From Nocardioides sp. (GTDB lineage Bacteria > Actinomycetota > Actinomycetes > Propionibacteriales > Nocardioidaceae): a stretch of 64,000 nt of DNA. Shown in pieces: positions 50,908 through 59,841 of this stretch. The translations under genes and the position numbers were made by a program. Every line of letters starts with the position of its first letter. Within the stretch, counting starts at the first letter, position 1. The stretch spans positions 1-64,000 of the forward strand of contig JACJWV010000003.1 in the NCBI GenBank assembly GCA_020636915.1. Direction: 5' to 3'. The notes beneath the pieces are model-generated. The model was not told where the DNA came from. It worked only from the letters and a program-made list of their open reading frames with translations, and did not search any database.

Positions 50908-51926
50908 AGGCCGCCGTCGTCAACGCCCATCTCGACCAGCCCGCCGTCACCGTCACCGACGTCCCGGTGCCCGCACCGAAGCCGCACTGGGTCACCGTGC
51001 GCCTCGAGGCCGCGGCACTCAACCGGCTGGACGCGATGATGCTCGAGCACCGGGCGGACGAGCCCCCGGGCACGATCTACGGCTCCGACGGCGCTGGGGT
51101 CGTCGTCGACCTCGGCGACGCGCTCACGCCGGAGCCCGGTCTCTCGGTCGGCACCGAGGTCGTGATCTCACCATCGCTGTTCTGGGGGCCCAGCGACGTC
51201 GCCCCCGGCGACTCGTACGAGATCCTCGGGTCCCCCACCCCTGGCACGCACGCCGAGCTCGTCACGGTCCCGGCTGCCAACGTCTACCCGAAGCCCCCGC
51301 ACCTGGACTGGGCAGCAGCGGCAGCGCTCCCCCTCGCCGGTGTCACCGCCTGGCGTGCGGTGGTGACCCGTGGCGGCCTGGCCCCAGGGGAGAAGGTCGT
51401 GGTCGGCGCGGCTTCGGCAGGCGTCGGGAGCATGGCGATCCAGATCGCGGCGGCGTCCGGAGCCGAGGTGGTCGCGGTGACGGTGGGTGCCGACAAGGCG
51501 GCCTTCGCCCGCAGGCTCGGTGCGACGGCGGTGGTCGACCGCTCCTCCGAGACCTTCCTCGACGACCTCGCCGCTGCCGCGGCCGGCGCCGACCTCGCGC
51601 TCGACCCGACGGGCGTGCTCTGGCAGCCGTTCCTGGACGTGCTGAGGCCGGGCGGACGCCTGGTCGTCGTCGGCAAGATGGCGGCCCCGACCGCCTCCGT
51701 GCGGGTGCAGTCGGTGTACTGGAAGCAGGTCGACATCCTGGGGTCGTCCATGGGCAGCCCGCGCGACTTCGCGGCGCTGCTCGACCATGTCCGAGACCAC
51801 CGGTGGGCTCCGCCCGTCGACTCCGAGTTCCCACTCGAGCAGATCGCCGAGGCCTACGCGCGCCTGGACTCCCCCGAGCGCGCCGGCAAGGTCGTCCTCC
51901 GGACACGTCCGATCGCCAGCCAATAA
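50904..51926 (+). CDS. Zinc-free quinone oxidoreductase-like MDR enzyme
   Basis: A 340-residue medium-chain dehydrogenase/reductase. N-terminal catalytic fold: VRLEAAALNRLDAMML and IYGSDGAGVVVDLG. NADPH site: KVVVGAASAGVGSMAIQIAAASGAEVVAVTVG. It lacks the Cys/His zinc ligands of alcohol dehydrogenases, so it is the quinone reductase (Qor-like) type. ATG follows AGGAGGAAC. It is in an operon with the SnoaL gene. Confidence 0.88.
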   Translation: MKAAVVNAHLDQPAVTVTDVPVPAPKPHWVTVRLEAAALNRLDAMMLEHRADEPPGTIYGSDGAGVVVDLGDALTPEPGLSVGTEVVISPSLFWGPSDVAPGDSYEILGSPTPGTHAELVTVPAANVYPKPPHLDWAAAAALPLAGVTAWRAVVTRGGLAPGEKVVVGAASAGVGSMAIQIAAASGAEVVAVTVGADKAAFARRLGATAVVDRSSETFLDDLAAAAAGADLALDPTGVLWQPFLDVLRPGGRLVVVGKMAAPTASVRVQSVYWKQVDILGSSMGSPRDFAALLDHVRDHRWAPPVDSEFPLEQIAEAYARLDSPERAGKVVLRTRPIASQ

Positions 51927-51927
51927 A

Positions 51928-51987
51928 TGTGCGCACGCACACACTTGACAGGCGGCTCTGTGCGTGACAACAATGTGCGTGCACACA
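51928..51987 (+). promoter_or_regulatory. Promoter flanked by two TGTGCG palindromes
   Basis: TGTGCGCACGCACA (51928-51941, 6-2-6 symmetry) and TGTGCGTGCACACA (51974-51987) lie 46 bp apart. Between them are TTGACA (51945-51950) and a weaker -10 near 51968-51974. A further TGTGCGTG half-site begins at 51959. A repressor bound to both palindromes would block the rhodanese-YceI transcript. The first palindrome starts 2 bp after the previous stop codon. Confidence 0.7.
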
Positions 51988-52009
51988 CACTTTATTGGAA
52001 GGACTTGCC

Positions 52010-52342
52010 ATGACTTCTCTCATCAATCGCTCCGAGCTCGAGGCGCTCATCACCGCCGGCGAGGTGGTCGTCGTGGACGCCCTGCCGGCGTCCTACTACG
52101 ACCAGATGCACCTGCCGGGCGCGCTGAACCTCGTCGAGGACGAGGTCGACGTCCGTGCCGCCGAGCTCCTGCCGGACAAGGACGCGGCGATCGTCACCTA
52201 CTGCTCGAACGCCTCCTGCGGCAACAGCCAGGCCGTGGCGAACCGCCTCGAGCGACTCGGCTACACGAACGTCCGGAAGTACCGCGAGGGCATCCAGGAC
52301 TGGGTCGGGGCCGGGAACGCCACCGAGCCCCGCGCCGCCTGA
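52010..52342 (+). CDS. Single-domain rhodanese
   Basis: The 110-residue sulfurtransferase has the active loop in AAIVTYCSNASCGNSQAVA (Cys in the first position) and the usual N-terminal VVVVDALPASYYDQMHLPGALNL. It moves sulfane sulfur; the acceptor is unknown. It starts 60 bp downstream of the TTGACA promoter and precedes yceI by 48 bp. Confidence 0.88.
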   Translation: MTSLINRSELEALITAGEVVVVDALPASYYDQMHLPGALNLVEDEVDVRAAELLPDKDAAIVTYCSNASCGNSQAVANRLERLGYTNVRKYREGIQDWVGAGNATEPRAA

Positions 52343-52390
52343 CCGCGACCCGTCCACCCATCACCCAACACCCATCAAGGAGAAGGACCC

Positions 52391-52969
52391 ATGAGCACCA
52401 CCACGACCCCGACCCGCGACCTCGCAGGCCACGTCCTGCCCGCTGCCGGCACCTGGGACATCGACCCCGGCCACACCGACCTCGCCTTCGTCGGCCGCCA
52501 CTTCATGGTGACCAAGGTCCGTGGCCGGTTCACCGGCGTCACGGGCGCCGTCGTCATCGCGGACGACTTCGAGGACTCCCGTGTCGAGGTCACCATCGAC
52601 ATGACCACGGTCGAGTCCGGCAACGCCGCCCGGGACGAGCACATCAGGTCCGCGGAGCTGTTCGACGTCGAGCAGTACCCCCGGGCCACCTTCCGCAGCA
52701 CCCGCGTCGAGTGGTCCGGCGCGTCCGGGACCGTCCACGGCGACCTCACCATCCACGGCGTGACCAGGCAGGTACCGCTCCAGGTGACCTTCGAGGGCTA
52801 CGCCCGCGACCCGTGGGGCGGCGACCGCGCGATCTTCTCGGCACGCACCAAGGTCAACCGGGAGGACTTCGGCATCACCTGGAACATGGCCGTCGAGACC
52901 GGTGGGGTCCTGGTGTCGAAGGAGATCCAGATCGAGATCGACCTCGAGACCGTCCTCCGCGCCGCTTGA
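52391..52969 (+). CDS. YceI-family lipid-binding protein
   Basis: The 192-residue protein has a lipocalin-like barrel for isoprenoid binding, with WDIDPGHTDLAFVGRHFMVTKVRGRFTGVTG, DEHIRSAELFDVEQYPRATFRST and KVNREDFGITWNMAVETGGVLVSKEI. It lacks a signal peptide, so it is probably cytoplasmic. AAGGAGAAGG gives a good ribosome-binding site. It is co-regulated with the rhodanese and perhaps the MMPL transporter. Confidence 0.9.
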   Translation: MSTTTTPTRDLAGHVLPAAGTWDIDPGHTDLAFVGRHFMVTKVRGRFTGVTGAVVIADDFEDSRVEVTIDMTTVESGNAARDEHIRSAELFDVEQYPRATFRSTRVEWSGASGTVHGDLTIHGVTRQVPLQVTFEGYARDPWGGDRAIFSARTKVNREDFGITWNMAVETGGVLVSKEIQIEIDLETVLRAA

Positions 52970-53112
52970 CCGGCACCGCCCGCATCGCGCCACGTGGGAG
53001 GTCGCCCCGCGACCTCCCACGTGCTCGCAACACCCGCGCAACCCCGACACCGGACCGTGGAGGTGCCCCCGGGCACCACCCCCCACCAGACCACTCACAC
53101 CCAGGAGTCACC

Positions 53113-55278
53113 GTGTCCACACTGCTCTACCGCGTCGGCCGAGGGGCCGGCCGCCACCCATGGCGCATCGTCGCGCTGTGGATGGTCGCTGCCATCGCCG
53201 CGATCTTCCTCAACTCCGCCGTCGGCGGCGCACCGGACGAGACGTTCCGTCTGCCGGGGGCCGAGTCGCAACGCGGGGCCGACCTGCTCGAGGAGCGGTT
53301 CCCCGAGCAGTCCCTCTTCACCTCCAACGTGGTCTTCCACGACGACCGCGGGCTCACCGACCCGGCTGTGCGGCGGGCTGTCGAGCTGGTCATCCGCGAC
53401 CTCGCGGCCGGTCCGCACGTCATGGACGTCGCCGGCCCGTTCGGGCCCGCGAGCACGGTGAGCGCCGACGGGACGACGGCCTTCGCCACGATCGCCTACG
53501 ACCAGGAGTCGACCACTGACGCGATGCTGGCCTCCGCCGACGCAGCGGTTGCCCCGCTCCGCGCCGACGGTGTCGAGGTCGCGTACGACGGCTCCCTGGG
53601 GTACGCCACCGCCAACGGCGAGGGCGGCACGGAGATCATCGGCATCCTGATCGCCGTCGTGGTGCTCGCGATCGTGTTCGGGTCGCTGGTGGCGATGAGC
53701 CTGCCCATCGTCGTCGCGCTGCTCGCCATCCTCATCGGCACCAGCACCCTGGGCATCCTCTCGGGCGTAGTCGCCGTCCCACAGATCGCGACCGTGATCG
53801 GGCTCATGCTCGGCCTCGGCGTCGGCATCGACTACGCGCTCTTCGTCCTCAGCCGTCACCGGCAGAACCTCGAGGCCGGCATGCCGGTGCCCGAGGCCGT
53901 CGGCCACGCCAACGCGTCGGTCGGGCTCTCCGTGCTCTTCGCCGGCAGCACCGTCATCCTGGCGATCGTCGGGGTCCAGGTCTCCGGCATCCCGATGCTC
54001 GCCATGATGGGCTGGGGCGCTGCGATCATGGTGGCGGTCACGATGCTGGCGTCGCTGACGCTCCTGCCTGCCGTGCTCGGCATCCTGCGCACCCGGGTCA
54101 ACAGCCTGCGCATCCCGTTCCTGCGCCAGCGGCGGGACGGCGGCGGCCTGACCAGCCGCTGGGCGCGGACGGTCGCACGGAAGCCCGCGGCGTACGCCGT
54201 CGGCGCCGTCCTCGTCCTGGTCGCCCTGAGCGTGCCCACGTTCTCGATGCGCCTGGCGTTCCCGGATGCAGGGAACGACCCGCAGGGCGCGACGACCCGC
54301 GTCGCCTACGACCTGATGGCCGAGGCCTACGGCCCCGGCACGGGTTCGCCGATGCTGGTCGTGCTCGAGAGCGAGCACGGTCCCCTTCCGGGCGGCCTCG
54401 CCGAGGAGGTCGCGGCGGAGACCGCCCGTGTGGACGGTGTCCAGAGCACCTCACCGCCGACGTTCAACGCCGCCGGGGACGTCGCCGTCGTCGGCGTGAC
54501 CCCCACCAGCTCGTCGCAGGACGAGAAGACCTCCGCGCTCCTGGACCGCCTGCGGACGGAGACCCTTCCGGAGCTCGTCGACGGCCGTGGACTCAAGGTC
54601 CAGGTCACCGGCGGCACCGCCATGACCGACGACGTGTCGCAGCGGCTGCAGGACCGGATGCCCCTGTTCCTCGCCGTCGTCATCGGGCTGTCGTTCCTGC
54701 TGCTCGTGGTGGTCTTCCGCTCCGTCGTGGTCCCCGCCAAGGCAGCGCTCCTGAACATCCTGAGCATCGGTGCCGCGTACGGCGTCGTCGTCGCGATCTT
54801 CCAGTGGGGCTGGGGCGCAGACCTGATCGGACTCGAGGAGACCGTGCCGATCATGCCGCTCGCACCGATGCTGATGTTCGCGATCCTCTTCGGCCTCTCC
54901 ATGGACTACGAGGTGTTCCTCCTCAGCCGGATGCGCGAGCAGTACCTACGCCACGGCGACGCGCGGCGCGCAGTGCTGGAGGGCGTCGGCGCCACCGGAC
55001 GTGTCATCACCAGCGCGGCCGTCATCATGATCGCGGTCTTCGCGTCGTTCATCCTGGCGACCGACCCCACCACCAAGATGTTCGGGGTCGGCCTCTCCGT
55101 CGCCGTGCTGCTCGACGTCACCCTCGGCCGGATGGTCCTGGTGCCGGCCGTGATGACCCTGCTCGGCGAGCGCGCGTGGTGGCTGCCGGCCTGGCTCGAG
55201 CGCCGGCTCCCCGCCGTCGACCTCGACACCGAGACCGTCGACGAGGCCGACACGTCGCTCCTGGCCGTCCCGCCATGA
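53113..55278 (+). CDS. MMPL-family transporter
   Basis: The 721-residue RND-type exporter has two sets of about six helices, each preceded by a large extracytoplasmic loop. The motif GLGVGIDYALFVLSRHRQNLEAG in the first half recurs as FGLSMDYEVFLLSRMREQYLRHG in the second, the proton-relay Asp-Tyr pairs of MMPL proteins. It probably exports a lipid or drug. The GTG at 53113 follows CAGGAGTCACC. A 143-bp gap after yceI has no clear promoter. Confidence 0.9.
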   Translation: MSTLLYRVGRGAGRHPWRIVALWMVAAIAAIFLNSAVGGAPDETFRLPGAESQRGADLLEERFPEQSLFTSNVVFHDDRGLTDPAVRRAVELVIRDLAAGPHVMDVAGPFGPASTVSADGTTAFATIAYDQESTTDAMLASADAAVAPLRADGVEVAYDGSLGYATANGEGGTEIIGILIAVVVLAIVFGSLVAMSLPIVVALLAILIGTSTLGILSGVVAVPQIATVIGLMLGLGVGIDYALFVLSRHRQNLEAGMPVPEAVGHANASVGLSVLFAGSTVILAIVGVQVSGIPMLAMMGWGAAIMVAVTMLASLTLLPAVLGILRTRVNSLRIPFLRQRRDGGGLTSRWARTVARKPAAYAVGAVLVLVALSVPTFSMRLAFPDAGNDPQGATTRVAYDLMAEAYGPGTGSPMLVVLESEHGPLPGGLAEEVAAETARVDGVQSTSPPTFNAAGDVAVVGVTPTSSSQDEKTSALLDRLRTETLPELVDGRGLKVQVTGGTAMTDDVSQRLQDRMPLFLAVVIGLSFLLLVVVFRSVVVPAKAALLNILSIGAAYGVVVAIFQWGWGADLIGLEETVPIMPLAPMLMFAILFGLSMDYEVFLLSRMREQYLRHGDARRAVLEGVGATGRVITSAAVIMIAVFASFILATDPTTKMFGVGLSVAVLLDVTLGRMVLVPAVMTLLGERAWWLPAWLERRLPAVDLDTETVDEADTSLLAVPP

Positions 55279-55342
55279 GCCGTGCAGGCACCGCGCACGA
55301 CGTCGGCTGACGCCCTGTGATCCCCCACCGGCCGAGGGGCTC

Positions 55343-56416
55343 TCAGATCGAGACGATCGTGCCCCCGGCCGGGTCGGTCCTGCCCTCCACCAGGTCCAGG
55401 TAGGCGGCCTGCAAGCCTTCCGGCGTCGAGACACGGGCGACCTGCAGCCACTCCGATGCCCACCGGGCGAAGGGGATCCACGCGTCCGCGACGGTGCGGT
55501 CCAGCGCGGGCCCGCCCCAGTCGGCGGTCCGCTTGGCGACCCGGTCGGGCGCGAAGAAGAACGTGGGTCGGGCGCCGGGGAGGTGCTCGCCGCCGGCCGA
55601 CATCTCGGTCCAGTGGGTCGCGCCGACCACGGAGCTGAAGATCAGCCCGTCGGCGTACCGAGTGTGGACGTCGCGGCGGACCTCCCCGCTGCCGGAGAAG
55701 TCGACGTAGACGGCCCGCTGCCCCGGCAGGTCCGCGGTCTCGCTGTAGTCGAGCACCGCGTCGTAGATGTCCAGCTCGGTCACGAACTCGCGGTTGCCGG
55801 CCGAGGTCAGACCCACCACGTGAACGGCGTCGCGCCGAGAGAGCAGGTACGCAGCGATGATCGCGGTCTTCGACGACGCGCTGGAGAGGACGACCGCGTC
55901 GGTGTCGAGGAGGTGCTCGTCGGCGAGGAAGTCGTCGACCAGGAACGACGTGATGAAGAGCGGGAAGAACAGCTCCTGCTCGGCCTCGAGCTCCGGCGAG
56001 TGGATGGGGTCGGTGCTGACGTTGCGGTAGGTCTGGTACGCGGCCGGCAGGTCGGCGCGGTGCGGCGAGGCGTCGGCAAAGCCCCGGTCGGTCACCCGGG
56101 ACGGGGTGAGGACGACGTCGGTGCCGGCCGGCAGGTAGCCATAGACCCTTGCACCCTCGACCACCTCGGGGTGCCGCGACCGCTCCACTCGGGCGTGACC
56201 CCACACCGGCACCCGCCCCCAGCCGGCCTCGGACACGGGGAAGAAGTCCCAGTAGCGCATCGCGTCGCCGAACACGGCGTACGTGATGTTGTTGGAGGTC
56301 AGACCGAACGACTCGACCCGCAGCAGCACCTGTCCCTCATCCGGCTCGGGCACGGCCCGGTCCACCAACCGCGTCTCGCGTACGTCGTCACGGCGTATCT
56401 CGAGGTCCACGGCCAT
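55343..56416 (-). CDS. DUF2855 family protein
   Basis: The 357-residue protein resembles a medium-chain dehydrogenase without the usual motifs: LLRVESFGLTSNNITYAVFGDAMRYWDFFP, then VVLSSASSKTAIIAAYLLSRRDAVHVVGLTSAGN, and QRAVYVDFSGSGEVRRDVH. These are DUF2855 landmarks; no activity is known. The ATG at 56416 lies 44 bp from the remnant of an insertion sequence, so its native promoter may have been altered. It ends 64 bp from the MMPL gene on the other strand. Confidence 0.82.
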   Translation of the reverse strand: MAVDLEIRRDDVRETRLVDRAVPEPDEGQVLLRVESFGLTSNNITYAVFGDAMRYWDFFPVSEAGWGRVPVWGHARVERSRHPEVVEGARVYGYLPAGTDVVLTPSRVTDRGFADASPHRADLPAAYQTYRNVSTDPIHSPELEAEQELFFPLFITSFLVDDFLADEHLLDTDAVVLSSASSKTAIIAAYLLSRRDAVHVVGLTSAGNREFVTELDIYDAVLDYSETADLPGQRAVYVDFSGSGEVRRDVHTRYADGLIFSSVVGATHWTEMSAGGEHLPGARPTFFFAPDRVAKRTADWGGPALDRTVADAWIPFARWASEWLQVARVSTPEGLQAAYLDLVEGRTDPAGGTIVSI

Positions 56417-56459
56417 CACCCTAGGAGACGTCCATGCCCGCCGAAAGGACCTGACGGCC

Positions 56460-56564
56460 CAGCCCACCGGAGCACCCAAAGGCCCTCCGCCGCCGGCTCC
56501 GAAGTGACGACAGTCGGACCCACGACCGTGGGTCCGACTGTCGCCGATGTCCTGAGACATCACA
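56460..56564 (+). mobile_element. Right-end remnant of an IS481-type element
   Basis: These 105 bp align without gaps to 57841-57945, the last transposase codons and right end of the adjacent complete element, with about 13 mismatches. The shared features are the last codons (QPTGAPKGP), the terminator palindrome GGACCCACGACCGTGGGTCC and the terminal GATGTCCTGAGACATCACA. The rest of this older copy is missing. The orientation is the same as the complete element. Confidence 0.85.
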
Positions 56565-56580
56565 CACGTGCTGGCTGTCG

Positions 56581-57945
56581 TGTCCTGGCTCAGGACATCG
56601 GCGACAGGTGTCTCACGACATAGGCGACACGAGTCTCAGGTGATCGGCGACAGGTGCGGTGGCCGGGACGCTCGGCCATGTCTAAGGCACGCCTGGTCAT
56701 CACCGCCCTGTTCACCGAGGGTCTGACGCCCTCCCAGGTAGCCGAGCGGTACGGCGTGCACCGGGCCTGGGTCTACAAGCTCAAGGCCCGCTACGAGGCC
56801 GAGGGCGACACGGCGCTCGAGCCACGGTCGCGGGCACCGAGGACCAACTCGAACGCGACCCCGGCCGCCACGGTCGACTGGTCCTACGGATCCGCAAACA
56901 ACTCTCCGAGGCCGGCCTGGACGCCGGCGCCGACACCATCGACTGGCACCTGCGCCACCGCCACGGCACCGTGCTGTCGCGGGCCACGATCAACCGGATC
57001 CTGGTCCGCGCCGGCGCCGTCACCCCCGACCCCTCCAAGCGACCCAGGTCGTCCTACATCCGCTTCGAGGCCGACCAGCCCAACGAGACCTGGCAGTCCG
57101 ACTTCACCCACTACCGACTCACCCTCCCCGAGGGCGGCCCTGGTCAGGACGCCGAGATCATCACCTGGCTCGACGACTGCTCGCGCTACGCACTCCACGT
57201 CAGCGCCCACCCCCGGATCACCGCACCGATCGTGCTGGCCACCTTCCGGCACGCCGCCGACCTGCACGGATACCCCGCATCCACGCTCACCGACAACGGC
57301 ATGGTCTACACCGTCAGGTTCTCCGGCGGCCGCGGCGGCCGCACCAAGCTCGAGCACGAGCTGCGCCGCCTGGGCATCGTCCAGAAGAACTCCCGACCCA
57401 ACCACCCCACCACCTGCGGGAAGGTCGAACGGTTCCAGCAGACGATGAAGAAGTGGCTACGCGCCCAACCGACGCAGCCCGCCACCATCACCGAGCTCAA
57501 CGCCCTGCTCGCTGTCTTCGCCGACGAGTACAACCAGCGACGCCCCCACCGCTCCCTGCCGCACCGCGCGACCCCGGCCACCGTCTACAACGCGCTGCCC
57601 AAGGCCGCTCCCGGCGCCGACCGCACCCGCGACACCCACGACCGGGTCCGCCACGACGTCATCGACGGCTCCGGGTGCGTGACCCTGCGCCACGACGGCC
57701 GACTCCACCACATCGGCATCGGCAGAACCCACGCCCGAACCCGCGTCATCCTGCTCGTCCAAGACCTCGACATCAGGATCGTCAACGCCGCCACCGGCGA
57801 GCTCCTCCGCGAACTGGTCCTCGACCCCCGACGCGACTACCAGCCCACCGGAGCACCCAAAGGCCCCACCCGCCGCCCCCCGAAATGACAACAGCCGGAC
57901 CCACGATCGTGGGTCCGACTGTCGCCGATGTCCTGAGACATCACA
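56581..57945 (+). mobile_element. IS481-family insertion sequence, 1365 bp
   Basis: The left end begins TGTCCTGGCTCAGGACATCG and the right end, read inward, begins TGTGATGTCTCAGGACATCG. They share 19 exact bases (CTCAGGACATCGGCGACAG). The interior carries a frameshifted DDE transposase gene and a palindromic terminator. The 14-bp word ATCGGCGACAGGTG occurs at the left end and again inside it (56598 and 56643), possibly transposase-binding sites. No target duplication is obvious. The right end is 3 bp from a tRNA-Thr gene. Confidence 0.85.
56678..57888 (+). pseudogene. IS481-family transposase, frameshifted
   Basis: The first 66 codons encode a helix-turn-helix N-terminus (ALFTEGLTPSQVAERYGVHRAWVYKLKARYEAEGD). 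Near 56873-56880 (GTCGACTG) one base is missing relative to a continuous protein; the reading then continues as LVLRIRKQLSEAGLDAGAD in another frame to 57888. The DDE catalytic residues are in WQSDFTHYRL, TLTDNGMVY and HPTTCGKVERFQQT. Total length would be about 400 residues, normal for IS481. A programmed frameshift is not typical of this family, so it is probably inactive, or the missing base is a sequencing error. Confidence 0.82.
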
Positions 57946-57948
57946 TGG

Positions 57949-58021
57949 AGCCGCCTGTCGGAATCGAACCGACGACCTATTCATTACGAGTGAATCGCTC
58001 TACCGACTGAGCTAAGGCGGC
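57949..58021 (-). tRNA. tRNA-Thr (CGT anticodon)
   Basis: The 73-nt cloverleaf reads 5' GCCGCCTTAGCTCAGTCGGT; the anticodon loop CTCGTAA contains CGT; the T-arm has GGTTCGATTCC; the acceptor closes with AGGCGGC. CCA is not encoded. It reads ACG codons, common in this genome. The insertion sequence ends 3 bp from its 3' end. Confidence 0.96.
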
Positions 58022-58183
58022 GTGCTGCCCGGCTCCGGAACAGGTCCGGTCCGGGCAACCCGAGGAAGTATACGGACGCCGGTCCGGGCCGTCTAAACGG
58101 CACCGGGACCGGCGTCCGGGGCTCCGATCGGGCGCGGCGAACGCGACAACCCGCGCCTCGTCGGAGGGTCTGCTAGGGCCGCG

Positions 58184-58366
58184 TCAGGCGGCGAGCGTGA
58201 CCTTCGAGGTCGTCGTCGCGCCGCGGCCGGTGACCAGGGTCTGGTCGGCCCCGCACCAGCAGGTGAAGGACACGACGATGCCGTGGTCGGTGTTGGCCAG
58301 GGCGGTGACCTGGCTCGGGAAGATGAGCTGGCGCCGCTCGCAGGCGGTGCAGTGGTGGTCGAACAT
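58184..58366 (-). CDS. Small zinc-ribbon-like protein
   Basis: The 60-residue protein has Cys at CTACERR and FTCWCGAD, a possible two-pair zinc site (HHCTAC and CWC). A ribosome-binding site GGAGGAGG stands before the ATG. No function is known. It is divergent from the LysR gene and may share its control region. Confidence 0.6.
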   Translation of the reverse strand: MFDHHCTACERRQLIFPSQVTALANTDHGIVVSFTCWCGADQTLVTGRGATTTSKVTLAA

Positions 58367-58427
58367 GGTGGCCTCCTCCGGGCATCGTGCAGACAGGTGT
58401 GCACCACCATGGTGAGTGATCGCAAGA

Positions 58428-58475
58428 CATAGGGGTAGCCTTGGTTTCCTTCAGAAACCCAAGGATCTACCTATG
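58428..58475 (+). promoter_or_regulatory. LysR-type operator palindrome over the lysR start
   Basis: CATAGGGGTAGCCTTGGTTTC (58428-58448) is mirrored by GAAACCCAAGGATCTACCTATG (58454-58475), allowing a few single-base gaps. The ATG of the regulator lies inside the second arm. Such a site should allow autorepression and could also serve the divergent small gene. Confidence 0.65.
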
Positions 58476-59420
58476 CTCTCGCTGCACCAGCTCACCTGCT
58501 TCCTCGCCACCTACGAGCACGGGTCGCTCACGGCCGCCGCCGAGGAGCTCGGCTATGCCCAGCCCTCGGTCTCCGAGCAGATCCGGTCGTTGGAGAAGTC
58601 GCTGGGAGTCCAGCTCTTCCGCCGGGTCGGACGCGGCGTCGTTCCGACCACGGTCGCCGACTCGCTGCGCCCGCACGCGGAGAAGGTGCTGGCCGCCGTC
58701 GACGACGCCCAGGAGGCGGTGCGGAGCGTCCGATCGCTGGAGACCGGCACGATCCGCTTCGGCATGTTCGGGACCGCGCGCCTGTACGCCGGCGCGGGGC
58801 TCGTCGCCGACGTGCTGTCCCGCTACCCCGGCGTCCGCGTCGAGCTCATCGGCCAGAACTCGACGGACGTGCAGGAGGATCTGAGACGCGGCCGCATCGA
58901 GGCCGCGATGATCGCCGTACCGACCGTCGCCAGCGAGGGCCTGTCGGTGACGCCGGTCGCGCGCGACGAGCTCGTCTACATCAGCAACGACCCCGCGCGG
59001 CTCGCCGCGCCGGTCACCGCACTCCGGCTCTCGCAGTCGTCGCTGGTGATGCCGGAGACGACCTGGCGGGCCGACGACTCCACCCGCAAGGTGCTTCGCC
59101 AGATGCTCCACGAGACCGGGCGCAACCCGCAGACCCGGATCGAGATCGAGGACGTCGAGACCGCCGTCGAGCTCGTCGGGATGGGGTACGCCGACTCGGT
59201 GATCCCCAAGGGCGCGGCGCTGCAGCTGCTCCCGCGCCTGGCGCCCGAGGCCGGGTGGGTCTCGCTGCGGCCGCGGCAGTACGACACCTTCGCCATCGTC
59301 CACCGGACCGGCGCCACCCTCTCCCCCGCCGCCCGCCTGATGATCGACCTGGCGACCACGCGCATCCAGGAGATCGCCGACCCGGTCAGCCTTCGAGGCA
59401 GCGCTACGGTCGGGACATGA
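58473..59420 (+). CDS. LysR-family transcriptional regulator
   Basis: A 315-residue regulator. The N-terminal helix-turn-helix is LHQLTCFLATYEHGSLTAAAEELGYAQPSVSEQIRSLEKSLGVQLFRR, followed by a coiled linker and a periplasmic-binding-like effector domain (GTIRFGMFGTARLYAGAGLVADVLSRYPGVRVELIG). It begins at the ATG at 58473; an upstream ATG in the same frame would run through the palindrome. It overlaps the SnoaL gene by 4 bp; the ligand is unknown. Confidence 0.9.
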   Translation: MLSLHQLTCFLATYEHGSLTAAAEELGYAQPSVSEQIRSLEKSLGVQLFRRVGRGVVPTTVADSLRPHAEKVLAAVDDAQEAVRSVRSLETGTIRFGMFGTARLYAGAGLVADVLSRYPGVRVELIGQNSTDVQEDLRRGRIEAAMIAVPTVASEGLSVTPVARDELVYISNDPARLAAPVTALRLSQSSLVMPETTWRADDSTRKVLRQMLHETGRNPQTRIEIEDVETAVELVGMGYADSVIPKGAALQLLPRLAPEAGWVSLRPRQYDTFAIVHRTGATLSPAARLMIDLATTRIQEIADPVSLRGSATVGT

Positions 59421-59815
59421 CCTCGGCCAAGTCGACCGTCCGCGCCTTCCTCGAGCACCTCGCCGCCAGGGAGACCGATGCCGCCATCGCCCTGCTCGAC
59501 GACGAGGTGGTGTGGCGCAACACCGGGCTGCCGACGTTCGAGGGCAAGCGGGTGCACGCGATGCTGCGCGACATGGAGAGCCGGGGCATCGGATTCGAGG
59601 TCCGGTGGCACCACGTCGCGTCGAGCGGCCGGGTCGTCCTCACCGACCGCACCGACGTGATCAAGGCCGGGCCGTGGGGCACCTCGTTCCACGTGCGGGG
59701 GACCTTCGAGGTGCGCGACGGCAAGATCGTGCTCTGGGACGACGCGTTCAGCTGGCTGGAGCTGCTGGCGAGCGGCGTCATGGGACTCGGCCGGATCCTC
59801 ACCGACCGCAGCTAG
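59417..59815 (+). CDS. SnoaL-like / limonene-epoxide-hydrolase-type protein
   Basis: The 132-residue protein has the NTF2-like fold: VRAFLEHLAARETDAAIALLDDEVVWRNTGLPTFEGKRVHAMLRDM, then RTDVIKAGPWGTSFHVRGTFEVRDGKIVLWDDAFSWLEL. The limonene-1,2-epoxide hydrolase group shares this plan. The start overlaps the LysR stop, and TACGGT lies 6 bp upstream, so a separate leaderless transcript is possible. Confidence 0.8.
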   Translation: MTSAKSTVRAFLEHLAARETDAAIALLDDEVVWRNTGLPTFEGKRVHAMLRDMESRGIGFEVRWHHVASSGRVVLTDRTDVIKAGPWGTSFHVRGTFEVRDGKIVLWDDAFSWLELLASGVMGLGRILTDRS

Positions 59816-59841
59816 CGGTCACCAGCAGCCGACCCGTCCTG

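Noticed and set aside
56850..56900. Programmed ribosomal frameshift in the transposase
   Set aside because: No slippery A- or T-run is present at the break, and IS481 transposases are normally a single frame. A simple one-base loss explains it.
56565..57948. Target-site duplication around the insertion sequence
   Set aside because: The bases before the left end (GGCTGTCG) and after the right end (TGGAGCCG) do not match as a direct repeat.
58093..58425. Alternative minus-strand frames over the small zinc-ribbon gene
   Set aside because: They lack the Cys pairs and a ribosome-binding site. The 58184-58366 frame has GGAGGAGG before its ATG.
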